Below are positions 46,506 through 57,200 of a stretch of DNA of 64,000 bases, in pieces. A program made the position numbers and the translations under genes. A model generated the notes under the pieces. The model ran no database searches. It was given only the letters and a program-made list of their open reading frames with translations, and was not told the DNA's origin. Origin of the DNA: Diplocarpon mali (Eukaryota; Ascomycota; Leotiomycetes; Helotiales; Drepanopezizaceae); NCBI GenBank assembly GCA_024741835.1, contig JAENRP010000180.1, positions 1 through 64,000 on the forward strand, written 5' to 3'. How positions within the stretch are numbered: position 1 is the stretch's first letter; every line of letters starts with the position of its first letter.

Positions 46506-47558
46506 CTACAGCTTGCTCGTCGCTCCCAAGAAGGTCTGTCCCTGCTTCAGCATCTCGACAGCCTCTGCAACCATCTCAGCCACAATCTGAGCCGCTGGTT
46601 GGATACTGGTTATCACGCCCGCAACGACACCCATCAAATGCGGAATATCAAAGTCGTTCCCATTCTCCATGTCGTACTCCAACGGCACGACCCCCTTTGC
46701 CGTCAAGTCGGCGATCTTCTGCGGCTCCGCCTCCCACTTGTCAATCCAGGCGTTCCTCTTTGCCCTCAAGGGCCGGCCACTAACGACCAGCGTCCTGATG
46801 GTATCCTCGAACTGCGCGCTCACGACCGCGTCCTTATGCTCCTGACTGCACCCTGCCTCGGGACTCGCTACGAACCTCGTCCCGACCCACACGCCCGTCG
46901 CCCCCTGCATCAAACTACTCGCCAGACTCCTCCCATTATAGATGCCGCCCGCAGCAACGACCAAGGCCGTCTGCCCCCCGAGTCGCGCAGGCCGATACTG
47001 CTTCGCGACATCCACCACGGCCGGGATCAGGATCGAGTTCGGGATATCGCCCGTGTGCCCTCCCCCCTCGCCGCCCTGCGCGCACACGATGTCCACGCCG
47101 GCGTCCAGCGCCCTCTGCGCATGTTTCGGCGCCCCGACCATGTTCATGACCAGGATGCCGGCCTCGTGGAGCCGCTCGACGACATGCGGAGGCGGGACCC
47201 CCACGGCGCTGATGAACAGCTTGGCGCCTTCGTCGATGGTGACGGCGATCAGCTCGTCGAGCTGGCCTTTGGTGTAGTCGTGGTTGGTCTTCCTCGCACC
47301 GTCGCCGATCTTTGGGAGCGCGAGGTCGACGCCGAAAGAGAGGTCCGGGGAGGCGAGGTGGGCTTTCAGCTCGTGGATTCTCTCGCGGAGTTGTTGGGGC
47401 GAGTAGCCCAGCCCGCCGATGCAGCCGAGGCCGCCGGCGTTGGAGACTGCTGCTGCGAGGGGGCCGCCGGACGTCCGAGCCATGCCAGCCAGCAGGATGG
47501 GGTGCTTGATGTCGAGGAGAGTGGTGAGGGCGGTGGTGATGGGGCCCTGGGACGCCAT
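46506..47558 (-). CDS. Nitronate monooxygenase (2-nitropropane dioxygenase family), copy 2
   Basis: A single-exon, 350-residue FMN TIM-barrel enzyme. It contains HPILLAGMARTSGGPLAAAVSNAGGLGCIGG, GVDLALPKIG, the VCAQGGEGGGHTGD block with the family His, VVAAGGIYNGRSLASSLMQGATGVWVGTRFVASPEA, and a C-terminal helix pair. The MASQGP start is preferred to an upstream in-frame start at 47705, because the extension reads as non-protein-like leader sequence. It resembles class-II fungal NMO-like oxidoreductases more than copy 1 does (longer QGG-E-GGGHTGD motif, C-terminal extension). It lies next to the assembly gap and a transporter pseudogene; functional link not evident. Confidence 0.9.
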   Translation of the reverse strand: MASQGPITTALTTLLDIKHPILLAGMARTSGGPLAAAVSNAGGLGCIGGLGYSPQQLRERIHELKAHLASPDLSFGVDLALPKIGDGARKTNHDYTKGQLDELIAVTIDEGAKLFISAVGVPPPHVVERLHEAGILVMNMVGAPKHAQRALDAGVDIVCAQGGEGGGHTGDIPNSILIPAVVDVAKQYRPARLGGQTALVVAAGGIYNGRSLASSLMQGATGVWVGTRFVASPEAGCSQEHKDAVVSAQFEDTIRTLVVSGRPLRAKRNAWIDKWEAEPQKIADLTAKGVVPLEYDMENGNDFDIPHLMGVVAGVITSIQPAAQIVAEMVAEAVEMLKQGQTFLGATSKL

Positions 47559-48424
47559 GATTGCCGGCTTTAGAAATGGAGGGGGCTTCCACCGCTCCCG
47601 GTGCTTCGATGAGATAGAGGAGTGTAAACAACGGTCGGACCGGGCGGTGCAGGATATATGGTGGGCACTGGATGGGAGAGTATATGATTGTTGGTATACT
47701 CGCACTTGGAGCTCAGCTCTGGCCGTCGGGGGGATCGCGGTCCGCCTCGGTTGCTGGAGACTTTGCGGGGGAAGCGAGCCGAGGTCTCAGGGGGNTCCGA
47801 CGAGAAGGACTCGACAAGACTGGCAACGCGATGATCGGATTCCATAGAGAAGCCAGCAATTCCTCTCGTAGCTACTGTACTGTACTGTTGCCTGGCACAG
47901 ATCGAAGCTCGCCATCTTGTCTGATGCCCGAATCCGTGTTCTCTCGTCGGGTCGGGGAACAGCGGAACAGGTCAGTCTCGCGGAGAGGTCTCTTTCTCTC
48001 TCTCTCCGGGCAGTCAGACTGCTGGTGGCTCAGCGCATCCTGCACCGCACTTGGATGACTGGCCCAAGCAGCTTGGGTAGCTGGATCTTCTCAACTCATC
48101 TCGTCTCATCTGATCAGGGAGAAGCCAGATCAGGCAGATTCTTGGCCAGCCAGCCATCGAGCCCGTCCTGCGAAACTCGACCTCGAGACTGGCCTTCTCT
48201 CTTCCCCGGGCCGACTGGCGCTCCGGATGTAAGTGTATGGATGTCCTGATGCAGGCAAGTAGATAAGACGAGTTGGATGGGTCGAGCGACGAACATCAAT
48301 TCGAACGGGATCGGATCGGGTCGGATCGGGTCGGATCATCTTTCTCCATCCTCACTCACTTGATGCCCGGCAGCTGATTGCCGGAGCGAGAAGCTGGGTC
48401 GGGAATCTCTGGCCCTCTCTATAG
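47559..48424. other. Intergenic, with a 10-bp tandem repeat
   Basis: GC-rich DNA with one ambiguous base (47795). GGATCGGGTC-type units repeat about three times at 48308-48337. No gene supported; upstream exons of the transporter remnant may once have been here. Confidence 0.45.
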
Positions 48425-49129
48425 CAGGCCTCGGTGAATGAAAGCCGGCGCGCTCATCTGGTACGAGATCGCGAGGCCGTCACGCTGACCTGGACCCTGA
48501 GGGAGCTGGTTGCGGCGTATGCCTGGTAAGTACCGTGCGCCGGTGCGGTGCTGGATGGGACTATAGGACTATAGGACTGTGGGGCTATAGGACAGTGGGG
48601 CTATAGGATTGTGGGGCTATAGGACTGTGGGGCTATAGGACTATGGGGCTACATGAATATTGGGCTATAGGACTACACGACCATAAGACTACACGACTAT
48701 CGGACTACACGACCGCAGGCGCGTGCAACGGCCTGGTTACTGACAGCAACCAGCGTCTTCCTGGTGTTCTTCGTCGTGAGTATGCAGCAGCAGACACAGG
48801 TCAACCTGAGTTACCATGTAACTTCGTCCTTTGCCCTCCTGCCTCGGACCGCCACCAGCGGGATGGCCTACGTGCGGGATGTTTTCATGGCTGACACCTC
48901 CAGTCTCAAGAACCGGGCCCTGGTCTTCGCTTTCTCGACCACGCCATACATCGCCACGCCCTTCATCGCCACGCCCTTCACCGGTCTCGTCTTGATCATC
49001 GCCGCTTTCGTCCCAATCCTCCTCCCAATCTCCCTCTCATCATACCAGAGCCCGGGCAACGCGACCCTCAACGCGGAGCTGTACGGTAGCCTCAGCTCGC
49101 CAAGCGAGCCCCTCGCCGCGAAATGCTAA
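48425..49129 (+). pseudogene. Remnant of an MFS transporter (siderophore-transporter type)
   Basis: Two same-frame segments, 48425-48526 and 48731-49129, match scattered parts of fungal MFS siderophore/drug transporters: VTLTWTLRELVAAYAW (start of helix 1), LLTATSVFLVFF, QQQTQVNLSYHVTSSFA, DVFMADTSSLKNRALVFAF followed by STTPYIAT, and LIIAAFVPILLPISLSSYQ. A working protein has about 550-620 residues, whereas these total under 170. Segments that normally lie hundreds of residues apart are joined, so large internal deletions are implied. Between the segments lies a 210-bp insert with an immediate TAA stop, flanked by GCCTGG on both sides. A GTAAGT/CAG pair could splice it, but that shifts the frame. 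Not functional as a transporter. Confidence 0.7.
48558..48717. repeat. 16-bp minisatellite
   Basis: About nine tandem units of 16 bp, consensus GGACTGTGGGGCTATA, preceded by two 8-bp half units (GGACTATA). The right-hand units drift to GGACTACACGACCATA-like variants. The array lies inside the 210-bp insert of the MFS remnant. Confidence 0.9.
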
Positions 49130-50511
49130 CCGAGGCTGAGCCTTGGAGTCAACACACATCACCCTCACCACACTACCTCCCACGGCACATTGCACAGCCC
49201 TGACCACGCACCACCGTTACGGCTCTGTTGTGACTGTTTCGCAAGCGGGATCATGACTGACAGCGTCGCGTCGATCGGGTGCGCCGACCCACCATATTCG
49301 AATGATTCAAGCGCCTCGTTTGTCCGGATCGACACCAGGGCCTCCTTGGCGGGCCCGATTGTGCTGACGAGTACCGAAATCACCGAAGTGTGCCGGCTGC
49401 TCACTGCCAGGTTCGGTGGCGTCGTGAGGGGGGTTTCAATTCCGGTCAGATCCCTGTGAAGTCTCCAGGAGGTCCTCGTCGCTTGCACGGAACGTTCTGG
49501 CAATCGGCCGACTTGAGCCCGGAGCCGCGGGGACGACTTTGCACATTTCCGACAGGAACGCTGCTCCGAAAATCTGACCTCAGCGTACCCTATTCCCCTG
49601 CAGGGACGAGCGCCTTTGAATTTTTGATGACTTGCGAGCTTACAATGAGTATTGGAGCGTACTTCTATGTATCCTAGGGTATTCTAAAGGGTCGGAATCT
49701 AGGACAATGAGAGCATGGATCAAAGTCATCGCAGTGCCTGCAATTCGTACCGGAATCGTCTCTTCGTCGGGTTCCTCTCGCGCGGCCTGGTTGAGGGCTT
49801 GGTCCTGATCGTGTTCATCGTAGGACGATTGGCTAGGGAAGTAATTCGAGAGGCCGAGGAAGCGTACCCAGCCCACCGCTCCGGTGTATACACATGCAGA
49901 GAATGCTGGCACTCATATGTCAAGGGCATACTGCATCCCGGCTGAGAGTTTCTCGAAGACAGGCAGTAGCGAAATCTACTCACAGATTAGACACAATAGA
50001 ACAGTGCGTCGAGTCTGCCTGGCAGTCACATAACGCGGGCGGAGAGAAGGGAGTTTCTCATCAAGATGAATCCGGAAGAGCATCAGGCACCGCTGTACAG
50101 CAAATCATAACAAGACCGGCAGGGTCCCAGAGACCATTAGTCTCGCAGTTCCAAGCTCGTCAGGCAGGCGTGCAAAAAGCAGATGCGACAAAAATCTTCA
50201 ATTTTGCCTCCATCTGTCTACTTCCCGAGGCTCGCACCTAGTTCTAGCTCCCGAATCTTCTCCACCGGAAGCCAAGAGCTGGTGGGCTGAAGCCGGTGCG
50301 TACTCGTAGATACCAAGATACCCTTTGCTCTCCTGAACGCTCCTGTTCCAGCTTCAGCAGCTGCTGTGGCGCACCAGCTCCTGATCGACGCTCCTCGGGC
50401 GATGCTGTAGAGCGATAGATGCGCCCCTGAGTATCAGCGAAGGCGAACCTCAGCCGTCGAAAGCACTGTTTCTTCGAGGCTCCGCCGTGAGTTGGGTTCG
50501 CACCCGAGCCG
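49130..50511. other. Intergenic, no supported gene
   Basis: 1.4 kb of mixed composition. Frames at 49253-49459, 49715-49945 and 49894-50241 have no recognised features. Further decayed transporter sequence could be present but I could not identify any. Confidence 0.4.
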
Positions 50512-50967
50512 TCACGTCTTCTTCGTCTCCTTGCTCTGCGTCAACTCGGACAGTTGGTTCTCCAGAACCTTGATCTCTGCTAGGTCCCCGAGCCGGTCAG
50601 TTCATACACCATCCTCGTCTCACGCACTCACCAGTCTTCTCCTTCTTGATCTCCGCCTTCTCCAAATACACCCATCCCCAGTACGTCAGCTGGTACGTGA
50701 AGGTCGCCATCAGGAGGACTTTCGCAATTGGCCGAGTGAAGGTCTTGTAAAAGCCAACCTGTTTTGACGCTTGTCGGCTTTGGTGCGCGGGAGGTGTCCA
50801 GCTTCTGGGGAACTCACATGTGGCGAAACGATCTTCTGCCCAGCTTCCGTAGAACTGAATCTCACCTGCGTCATGACGCGCAGGGGGGATTTACTGCTCC
50901 GCGACCTCCACATCAGATTCATTCCGATGGTGACTTCAGAGGTTGTAGTTGCGCGAGATGCTAGCAT
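50512..50967 (-). CDS. Small mitochondrial single-pass membrane protein, unknown function
   Basis: Exons are 50967-50818, 50758-50632 and 50576-50512 (introns 59 and 55 nt, both GTGAGT donors), giving 113 residues. The N-terminus is a typical mitochondrial presequence: no acidic residues after the first dozen, many Arg/Ser, ending in RVMTQVRFSS. The mature part contains VGFYKTFTRPIAKVLLMATFTYQLTYWGW, one hydrophobic helix flanked by basic and aromatic residues, then a charged coiled tail (YLEKAEIKKEKT and LENQLSELTQSKE). The layout suggests a small inner-membrane protein such as a respiratory-complex or ATP-synthase accessory subunit, but I do not recognise the family. The gene is head to head with Ysy6, 223 bp away. 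Confidence 0.75.
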
Positions 50968-51190
50968 GCTGGGTTTCACGCGACATGGAAACTCCGCCAA
51001 GTCGAAATAATGCTAGCGTGGCGACCCTGGTCTGTTGCACTCTGGCCCGAAAGACAGCAGTCGATGCCAGACGCTTCACCAAGCCCTCCACGACAACTAT
51101 ACGCTCCCTGTTCTTGTCCTCTCTGACATCTTCTTCTGCGCAGACAATACCGAGATCTGCGTGCCTGCCCCCACCTCCAGCAAATTCACC
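50968..51190. promoter_or_regulatory. Bidirectional promoter region
   Basis: Only 223 bp separate the start codons of the mitochondrial protein (minus) and Ysy6 (plus), so the promoters must overlap. The Ysy6 side is pyrimidine-rich and reads as leader sequence. No TATA box seen. Confidence 0.5.
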
Positions 51191-51513
51191 ATGGTAAGTA
51201 TCCCGCCAGCGACGAACACGGCGCAAGAGCTTACCAAGCTAATGCGATTGAAACAGGTGCAAACACCACAGCAGCGGAAGGCCAACGCCAAGTTCAACAG
51301 AGATCTGGATGCGAAGCGTGGAAAGCCCACACAGGAGGTGGTGAAGAAGCAGTCGTTCAAGAGCCCCGTCAGCCCATTGGTACTCGGTATGTGTCCGCGC
51401 GACCGTCCACGCACGCACGAAATGGAAGTTGCTCATCGGTAATAGGCCTACTCGGATTCGTCATCTTTGGAGGCCTACTATTCGAGCTGCTGAGCAGGTT
51501 TTTCGGATTCTAG
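51191..51513 (+). CDS. YSY6: Stress-associated ER protein Ysy6/RAMP4 (SERP1)
   Basis: Exons are 51191-51193 (ATG only), 51257-51386 and 51446-51513 (introns 63 and 59 nt), giving 66 residues. The product starts MVQTPQQRKANAKFNRDLDAKRGKP, the conserved RAMP4 N-terminus, and ends in a single tail-anchor helix (GLLGFVIFGGLLFELLSRFF). RAMP4/SERP1 proteins associate with the Sec61 translocon and protect nascent membrane proteins during ER stress. The start codon is an exon of its own. The first intron has a GTAAGT donor, a GCTAAT branch site and ACAG acceptor. It is 63 nt and stop-free, so retention would add 21 residues after Met1. Confidence 0.92.
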
Positions 51514-51889
51514 AATAGGCTCTAGGCAGGAGGGGCGGGATATTAGAGACGAGGGAGACAAGAGGAATGGGCTGTGTGCTGCCTGAGTGCCGAGGACCGA
51601 AAGATGATGGCGGAATCTTGTTGACAGGACAGGACGATACTGGCAGCACATATCAAGGTCTATATTGGCATGGAGAAGTGTACACTACAAAAGTCACCTC
51701 ATGTAGCAGGGATGAGGATGTGCAGGAGTTCTTGGTTGACCTCTTGAGTAGTTTTTTTTTATCAAATCACATGTGACCCTATATCACAACGATCAGGACA
51801 TGCCTGTCTCTAGTAATTGGCCCAGAGTGATGGACAAGAGCAGAACAGCAAGCATGGCCATGCAAAAACCTTCGACGCCAGCGGGCTAA
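51514..51889. other. Intergenic between convergent genes
   Basis: 3' flanks of Ysy6 and the SMAP-domain gene, with a T-rich tract at 51752-51761. Nothing else seen. Confidence 0.5.
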
Positions 51890-53872
51890 CTATGCGCCCA
51901 GCCCACGTCTCTTCCCACCGCCATCGTGCTTCATATTGTGGCCTGCCTCAAATTGGCGTTCCAGATCAAGGGCAATCTTATCAATGTCGACACCGGGTTG
52001 CTTTTTGCTTTTCTTGTCTTTTTTCTCCCCTTGATCCTTCTCGCTCTCCTTCTTTGTTCCCTTTCCGGCACCCAATAAGCGAAGGAACTTTTCTTTCCGG
52101 GCTGCATCGCCGGTCAATTTCTCTGGGTTCCAATGCTCAGCTGCGTAACTATGCTTTTCATAACCGTTACTTGCTTCAGCGGCCATCTTGGCCTTTCGCT
52201 CAGTAATTTCTCGGTCCATTCTGGCGTCGCTGCTCTTTTGCTTCTTGGACTTGTGTTCTTGTACTGCTTCATATGGCACCTTGAGCTTTGTCTCCTTGGT
52301 CTCCGACTTTACTCTCTTCGACTCGTTCTTCTTCTTCACTTCCGGCACCAATGGGGACTTACTTTTCTCGCTCTGGGGGGAAATTTCCTCATCGCTATCG
52401 GCACGCTTGCGCTTTGTGGATTTTTCGCTGGTCTCTGCTGCCAACTTGGCCGCGATCCTGGCGGCCTTCTTCTCTTTCTTGGCATGCTTAGCAGCAGCCA
52501 ACTGCTTCTCTTCTTCCGTCTTCGAATCCTCGACTTCTTTTTGCTTGCGTTCCTGTTTTCTCCGTTCTCTCGCGGCTTGCTTCTTGGCCTGCTGGGCTCT
52601 CTCGAGTTCGAGAGCTTCCTCCATGTTAGTAACGTCAAATTTCGGAGGCGTTGTTCGCTTGTGCTTCTTCTCTTCCCGCTCGATTGGGTCCACTTTGGCT
52701 TCCTCCATATCTGCGTCCGAGTCCAAATCTGAGCTAGACTCGGAGTTCGAATCCACGACCTTTTTCTTCCCTGCTTCTTTCTTCTTCTTCGCACAAATAG
52801 CTTGAGCGTCGAGTATTTCCTTTCTCGCTGCTGCTATGTCAAAAATGATCCCTGCGTCGTCTGCATTTTTCTTCATGCCCTTCATTGCTTTTTTGATATT
52901 TTTCGCCTCCTTTTGATTTTGAACCAGGTCCTTCCACTCAGCTGCCTTCTCCTTCTTCTTCTTAATCAATCGCTTCTTAATATCATCATCTGTGATGTCC
53001 CATAACGCAAGAAGATTTTCCTCGTCGTCTGGCAGGCTGAATCCTTCGGGAATAATGGGTCTCGGGGGAACAGGCTTGGGCTTCAGTTGTTCTTGTTTCT
53101 GAAGCTGCTTTTTGCTTATTCTCTTGGGTCGGACCAGTTTCGATAGAGCTTCCTTCGCGGGGAAATAAGTAGGAACGGGCCGGCCTTCTTTCTCTGCTTG
53201 TTGCGCTTGCTGAGCCTCCAATTTGGCAGCAGCCTCGGCTTCTTTGTATTCCTGCAAGATTACTTGCCGAGCAGCATCCTCTCTCTGCTTCCCCTCTTTC
53301 TCCTGCGCAGCCTTTCGCAATCCATCCTTCGTCTTGGTAAGTCCGCCCGGGAGGACTATTATCTCGCCAACATTGAATGTCTTGCCGGTGGGATCGTGAA
53401 TGGCAGCCAGAGCTTCGGCTTGCTTGACAGCTCCGCTGTGAATCTTCTGGCGCTCGAGATCTATCTCTCGCTGCTTTTTAAGATCTTTGTTCTTTTCATA
53501 CTTCTCGGTGTTCCTGTTCTACTATAAAAATCAATCAAATACTCCTGCTGCGACTGGTAACTGTACCTACCAGTTTTCTGGGTAAAGCGGCATTGTTCTT
53601 CCTCGCTGCCCTGGCTTCGGACTTAAGCTTCTTATTCTCCTTCCTCGACTTCAATCTTGTCTCTCGTTCGATTACCTTTCGCTCCTCTGGGTAGGAAATA
53701 TTAGTATCAAATTAATAAATTGAGAGGGAGGGAGGGTGTTTCTAGCTGTACGTTTCATCTCCCCGATAACCTTAGGGCCCCAAACTACTCCTGTCTTGGA
53801 TGAAGTGAAGTTCTCGGCCTTGTCACTATTGCCACCCTTGACACCCAGCGGAATGTAATTCGCATTTTCCAT
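51890..53872 (-). CDS. SMAP (small acidic protein-like) domain protein, Lys/Glu-rich
   Basis: Exons are 53872-53752, 53686-53571 and 53518-51890 (introns 65 and 52 nt), giving 621 residues. The start MENANYIPLGVKGG is the first ATG of the phase-consistent frame; an upstream in-frame ATG at 53938 is possible. Most of the chain is charged, coiled-coil or disordered Lys/Glu/Ala-rich sequence with several basic nuclear-localisation-like clusters (KKLKSEARAARKNN, STKRKRADSDEE). Near the C-terminus, AAEHWNPEKLTGDAARKEKFLRLLG is the SMAP domain signature. SMAP proteins are nuclear or nucleolar and poorly understood. The gene is tandem with AP-3 delta on the same strand. Domain call is good; function unknown. 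Confidence 0.78.
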
Positions 53873-54212
53873 ATCGCGGTGCGCTGGGTGTTGCAATTGA
53901 AGTCCTCGGAGAGAATAGAAGTACAATATGGGAACCAAATTTTATCTCGAGTCTGCGCTAAGATAAGCTTATCGTTAGCTTTATCGCTACCCATTTTCTT
54001 GGCGAGTCATTCAGGGGAACTACGCCTACAGAAACTCGACGATATCTCCACAAGGAATTTTTCCTGCCTATGTTCTGTTCTTTGGAATGTGTAAGTATTT
54101 TACATAGCCAGGCTTATCAGTTCAAACAAGCCTATGTACGTACATACATCGCGGAACTCGCCCCTGCTCGCAAGAAAAGCACGACTAGCCCGAATCACCT
54201 TGCAATGCTTTC
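53873..54212. other. Intergenic between tandem minus-strand genes
   Basis: About 340 bp holding the promoter of the SMAP gene and the 3' end of AP-3 delta. A minus-strand ATG frame (53994-53785) starts MGSDKANDK but ends in TAG; it may be an upstream ORF. Confidence 0.4.
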
Positions 54213-57200
54213 CTACGCCATTATATGCCCGAGCCCATCTCCGCATGTCACTTGATCCGCTATACCTCCCTGGCCCGTAATGCCATCATTGACCTTTTTC
54301 TTCTTCTTCTTCTTCTTGGGCTTGATAACATCAGCAGTCACATTCGCTTCAATACCTCCATTATCTGGCTCTGACTTCCGGACTTTCTTCTTTTTCTTCA
54401 CAACAGTCGCAGAGCCCTCTGCTTCCAAGGTCCCTTCAACTGCTTTGACCTTTTTCTTCTTCTTTTTAACCACGGTTCCTTCTACGCCCTGGGCTGCCTG
54501 GATCCTTTCATTCGCTCTTTGCATTTCAAGTCGAAGCTTTTCAACCTCCTGCATGGCTTTTGCCATTTCGGCTTCTTCCCTCTGCTGGCATTCATAATCG
54601 ACTTTGTCAGAGCCATCATCCTCTAGAGAGAATGCTCCAATGTGACTGGAGTCAACTTGAAGCAGAGAATGCTTCCCTTTAGACCTGAGCCTTGGACCCT
54701 CGAGTGTGTTATCCAATTCCTCATTTTGAGAGGAAGTACCACTGATGTCAAGTGTCTCGTCAGCCGCAACTTGTATTCGATTGCGGGGTTTGGGTGCAGA
54801 TAGTTTCTGCGGGGAGCGCTGTCCTGTGCTGGCGATAGGTTTCCCAAGGTCCAGTTGCATGATAGGTATAGCATCTATGTCCAGATCCGGCCCATTATTG
54901 CTTTGAAGGATGTTGTGAAGAGGAGTAGACCTCCCAGACTTATCATCGCTTGGAGGGATGTAAAATGGGTCATCCTTATTTCTCTCCAGTCGCTCTGCTC
55001 GACGTCGGGCGACAATATCAGGGTCAAGGTAGCTTTCCTCACTCCCTTGGTAAGAACTTACTGGTTCTTCATTGCCAGCAAGACGAGTTATTGCAGGTTC
55101 ATTTTCCCTGTGCGATGTTTGGGCCTCGGGTGGAGGCTGGTGATAGTACACCTCGAATTCATCACTATCTGGCTGATCAAAGACAGCTGATTCTACAGCC
55201 CTCAGTAGATTACTGAGATTCGGGTTTATAGGTTGGTTCAGATCTAGAGCAGATGGAATTGGGACATTCTTCTGAGCCCCAATAGCCACGGAATTCAATT
55301 CGACACCGGTGAACAAGGACGGTATCGCTTGTGTGAGTAGTAGCGGTGCATCTTGTGGTGATGAGTAATCGGGAGAGGTAGTCTGACCAGATGATGCCTC
55401 TGCTGCCAACTTCAGGAGCTCTGAGAATTCGACAGCCCTTTCCTGCACCTCCAAGTCAGGATGCATCGAAAGGGGTTCAAGAGCATGAATTATACGGGCC
55501 ATCAAGAGGGAAACCATTGTCTTCCGTTCTGGTGTCCAGGGTGTCGCCTCGTCTCCAGAGATCGATGAAAATATTTTGGGCAACGCTTGCAGGTACACAG
55601 CAAGAGCTTCTTCTGCCGTAGAAACCTTTGTAAGTTGTAAGAGAGCCGTCAAGGCATCGTCGGGGGAAGCTAGAGAGGATGCATACTCTCCACAGATCCA
55701 CACCACAGGTCGTAGGACTCCACTCCCAGCATGCAGGGGCGTTGAAGGGTCGTTGAAGGTTGAAATAAGAATCGACTCTGCTGCTCTTGTGGCTTGCATC
55801 CGAATTGCTTTCACTTTTACTGCAACTGTCCGCATTTCGTCCCCAATTCGCTCGGAGACATCCGGATAACTCTTGGCCCAAACATCTACATTGTCTGAGG
55901 ACATATTTGAGCTGGGGACCGGCGCAGTGCGTACCAGCTGAATCAATATGTCAATGTACCAATCAAAATCCGCGAGATTTCCATAGCTATTACGCGAACA
56001 CATTTCCAGTATTTTCGTAATAACATCAATTTTGTAATCGTCTGGTAGTAAGGGGGCTTCTGGACCTCCTTTGTTGTTTTTGATAGCGGCCTCCGGCGAC
56101 TCGTCATCTGAATCTGCGGCGGGCTCGATTGGAACTGCGCGAGGGTATAGTTCCTCGGCAGTTGCTGAGCGAGAGGTCTTGAGCTGTCTCATCAGACGAC
56201 CAACAATTGACATCAAGTTGTCGCTGTTGACCATACCCACTACTAGATCCAATGCTCTTAGTCGAATTGAGATGTCAGCACTGTCAATGCATTCCATGAT
56301 CACATCTTCTTGCTCAGCCACAAGGTGTGGGTGAGTAACAACAATTTTGTTGAACGCTAACAATGCAACATATTTTACTAGAACCTGTCAGCAAGCATTC
56401 ATACTTCTATGCTAGATACACACAGTTTGCATCGTCTTCGATCTGTATCATACCCCGGAGCTTGCTCACGCAGAGAGTAGCAATCTCGTCGCCGCCAATA
56501 GAATCGTCGCTACTCTCTAATATGCCGCCTTGGATGATTCCATTGATGCATTCATACAATAGAGACATAGCGGGAGTGGTACGTATGAGGTTGGTCAGAG
56601 GCGGTAACAACTTCTTCACTAGTCGTGGTTCTAGAGGAGTCAAAATTGCGAACTGTTTCCGTTAGTTGTCTTAAGTGCGATAAACAGATATCAACTTACA
56701 AGCTTGATCAATTTAATGGCCATCCAATTATTACCACCATCGACTAGTAGCTCGAACAACCTAGGAGCAAGCGGCAAGAAGTCTTGGGGTCTTCGCCATC
56801 CCAGTTCGCATACTACGTTCACAACGGCAGCTGTGACACTAGGGTCCTCGCCTTCGTCCATCAAACGATCTTTGATTTTGGGCCAGGCCGGACGTAAGGT
56901 CTCTGGATAGACCAGCGCCAATCTGTACAGTGTCACGATAGTCTTCTTTCTGACCGTAGGATGTGAATGTGTCAGTCGTGGCAAAAGATCGGAGAGAACA
57001 GACAAGGCCAAGGAAGGCGTAATTATGTGAGGCAATGTTATGATTGGAAGAGACATCGTCGTAACAGCTGTAGAATTTAAATCCTAAACGAGTTCAGAAG
57101 CTTTTCCGTAAATTCTCTACCTGGCATTTTACCTTTTTCAACAAATTTGTAGCAAGCATCAGCACCTCTGTATCGGGTCGAAAGCTCTGAACCGCCCCGA

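Noticed and set aside
46266..47573. 435-codon plus-strand frame across the N gap
   Set aside because: It is antisense to NMO copy 2 and its 5' part is the assembly gap; no family motifs.
51035..51442. 135-codon frame through the Ysy6 leader
   Set aside because: It starts from a non-ATG upstream codon and reads leader and intron; RAMP4 homology begins only after the second exon junction.
52133..52805. Plus-strand frames of about 200 codons antisense to the SMAP gene
   Set aside because: Leu/Phe/Ser-rich antisense of Lys/Glu-rich coding sequence; not genes.
56378..56400. Alternative acceptor GACAG|GTTCTAGTAAAA in AP-3 delta
   Set aside because: It would insert extra residues (DANCVLVKY). The acceptor TTCTAG|TAAAATA gives the conserved DANLKYVALLAFNK instead.
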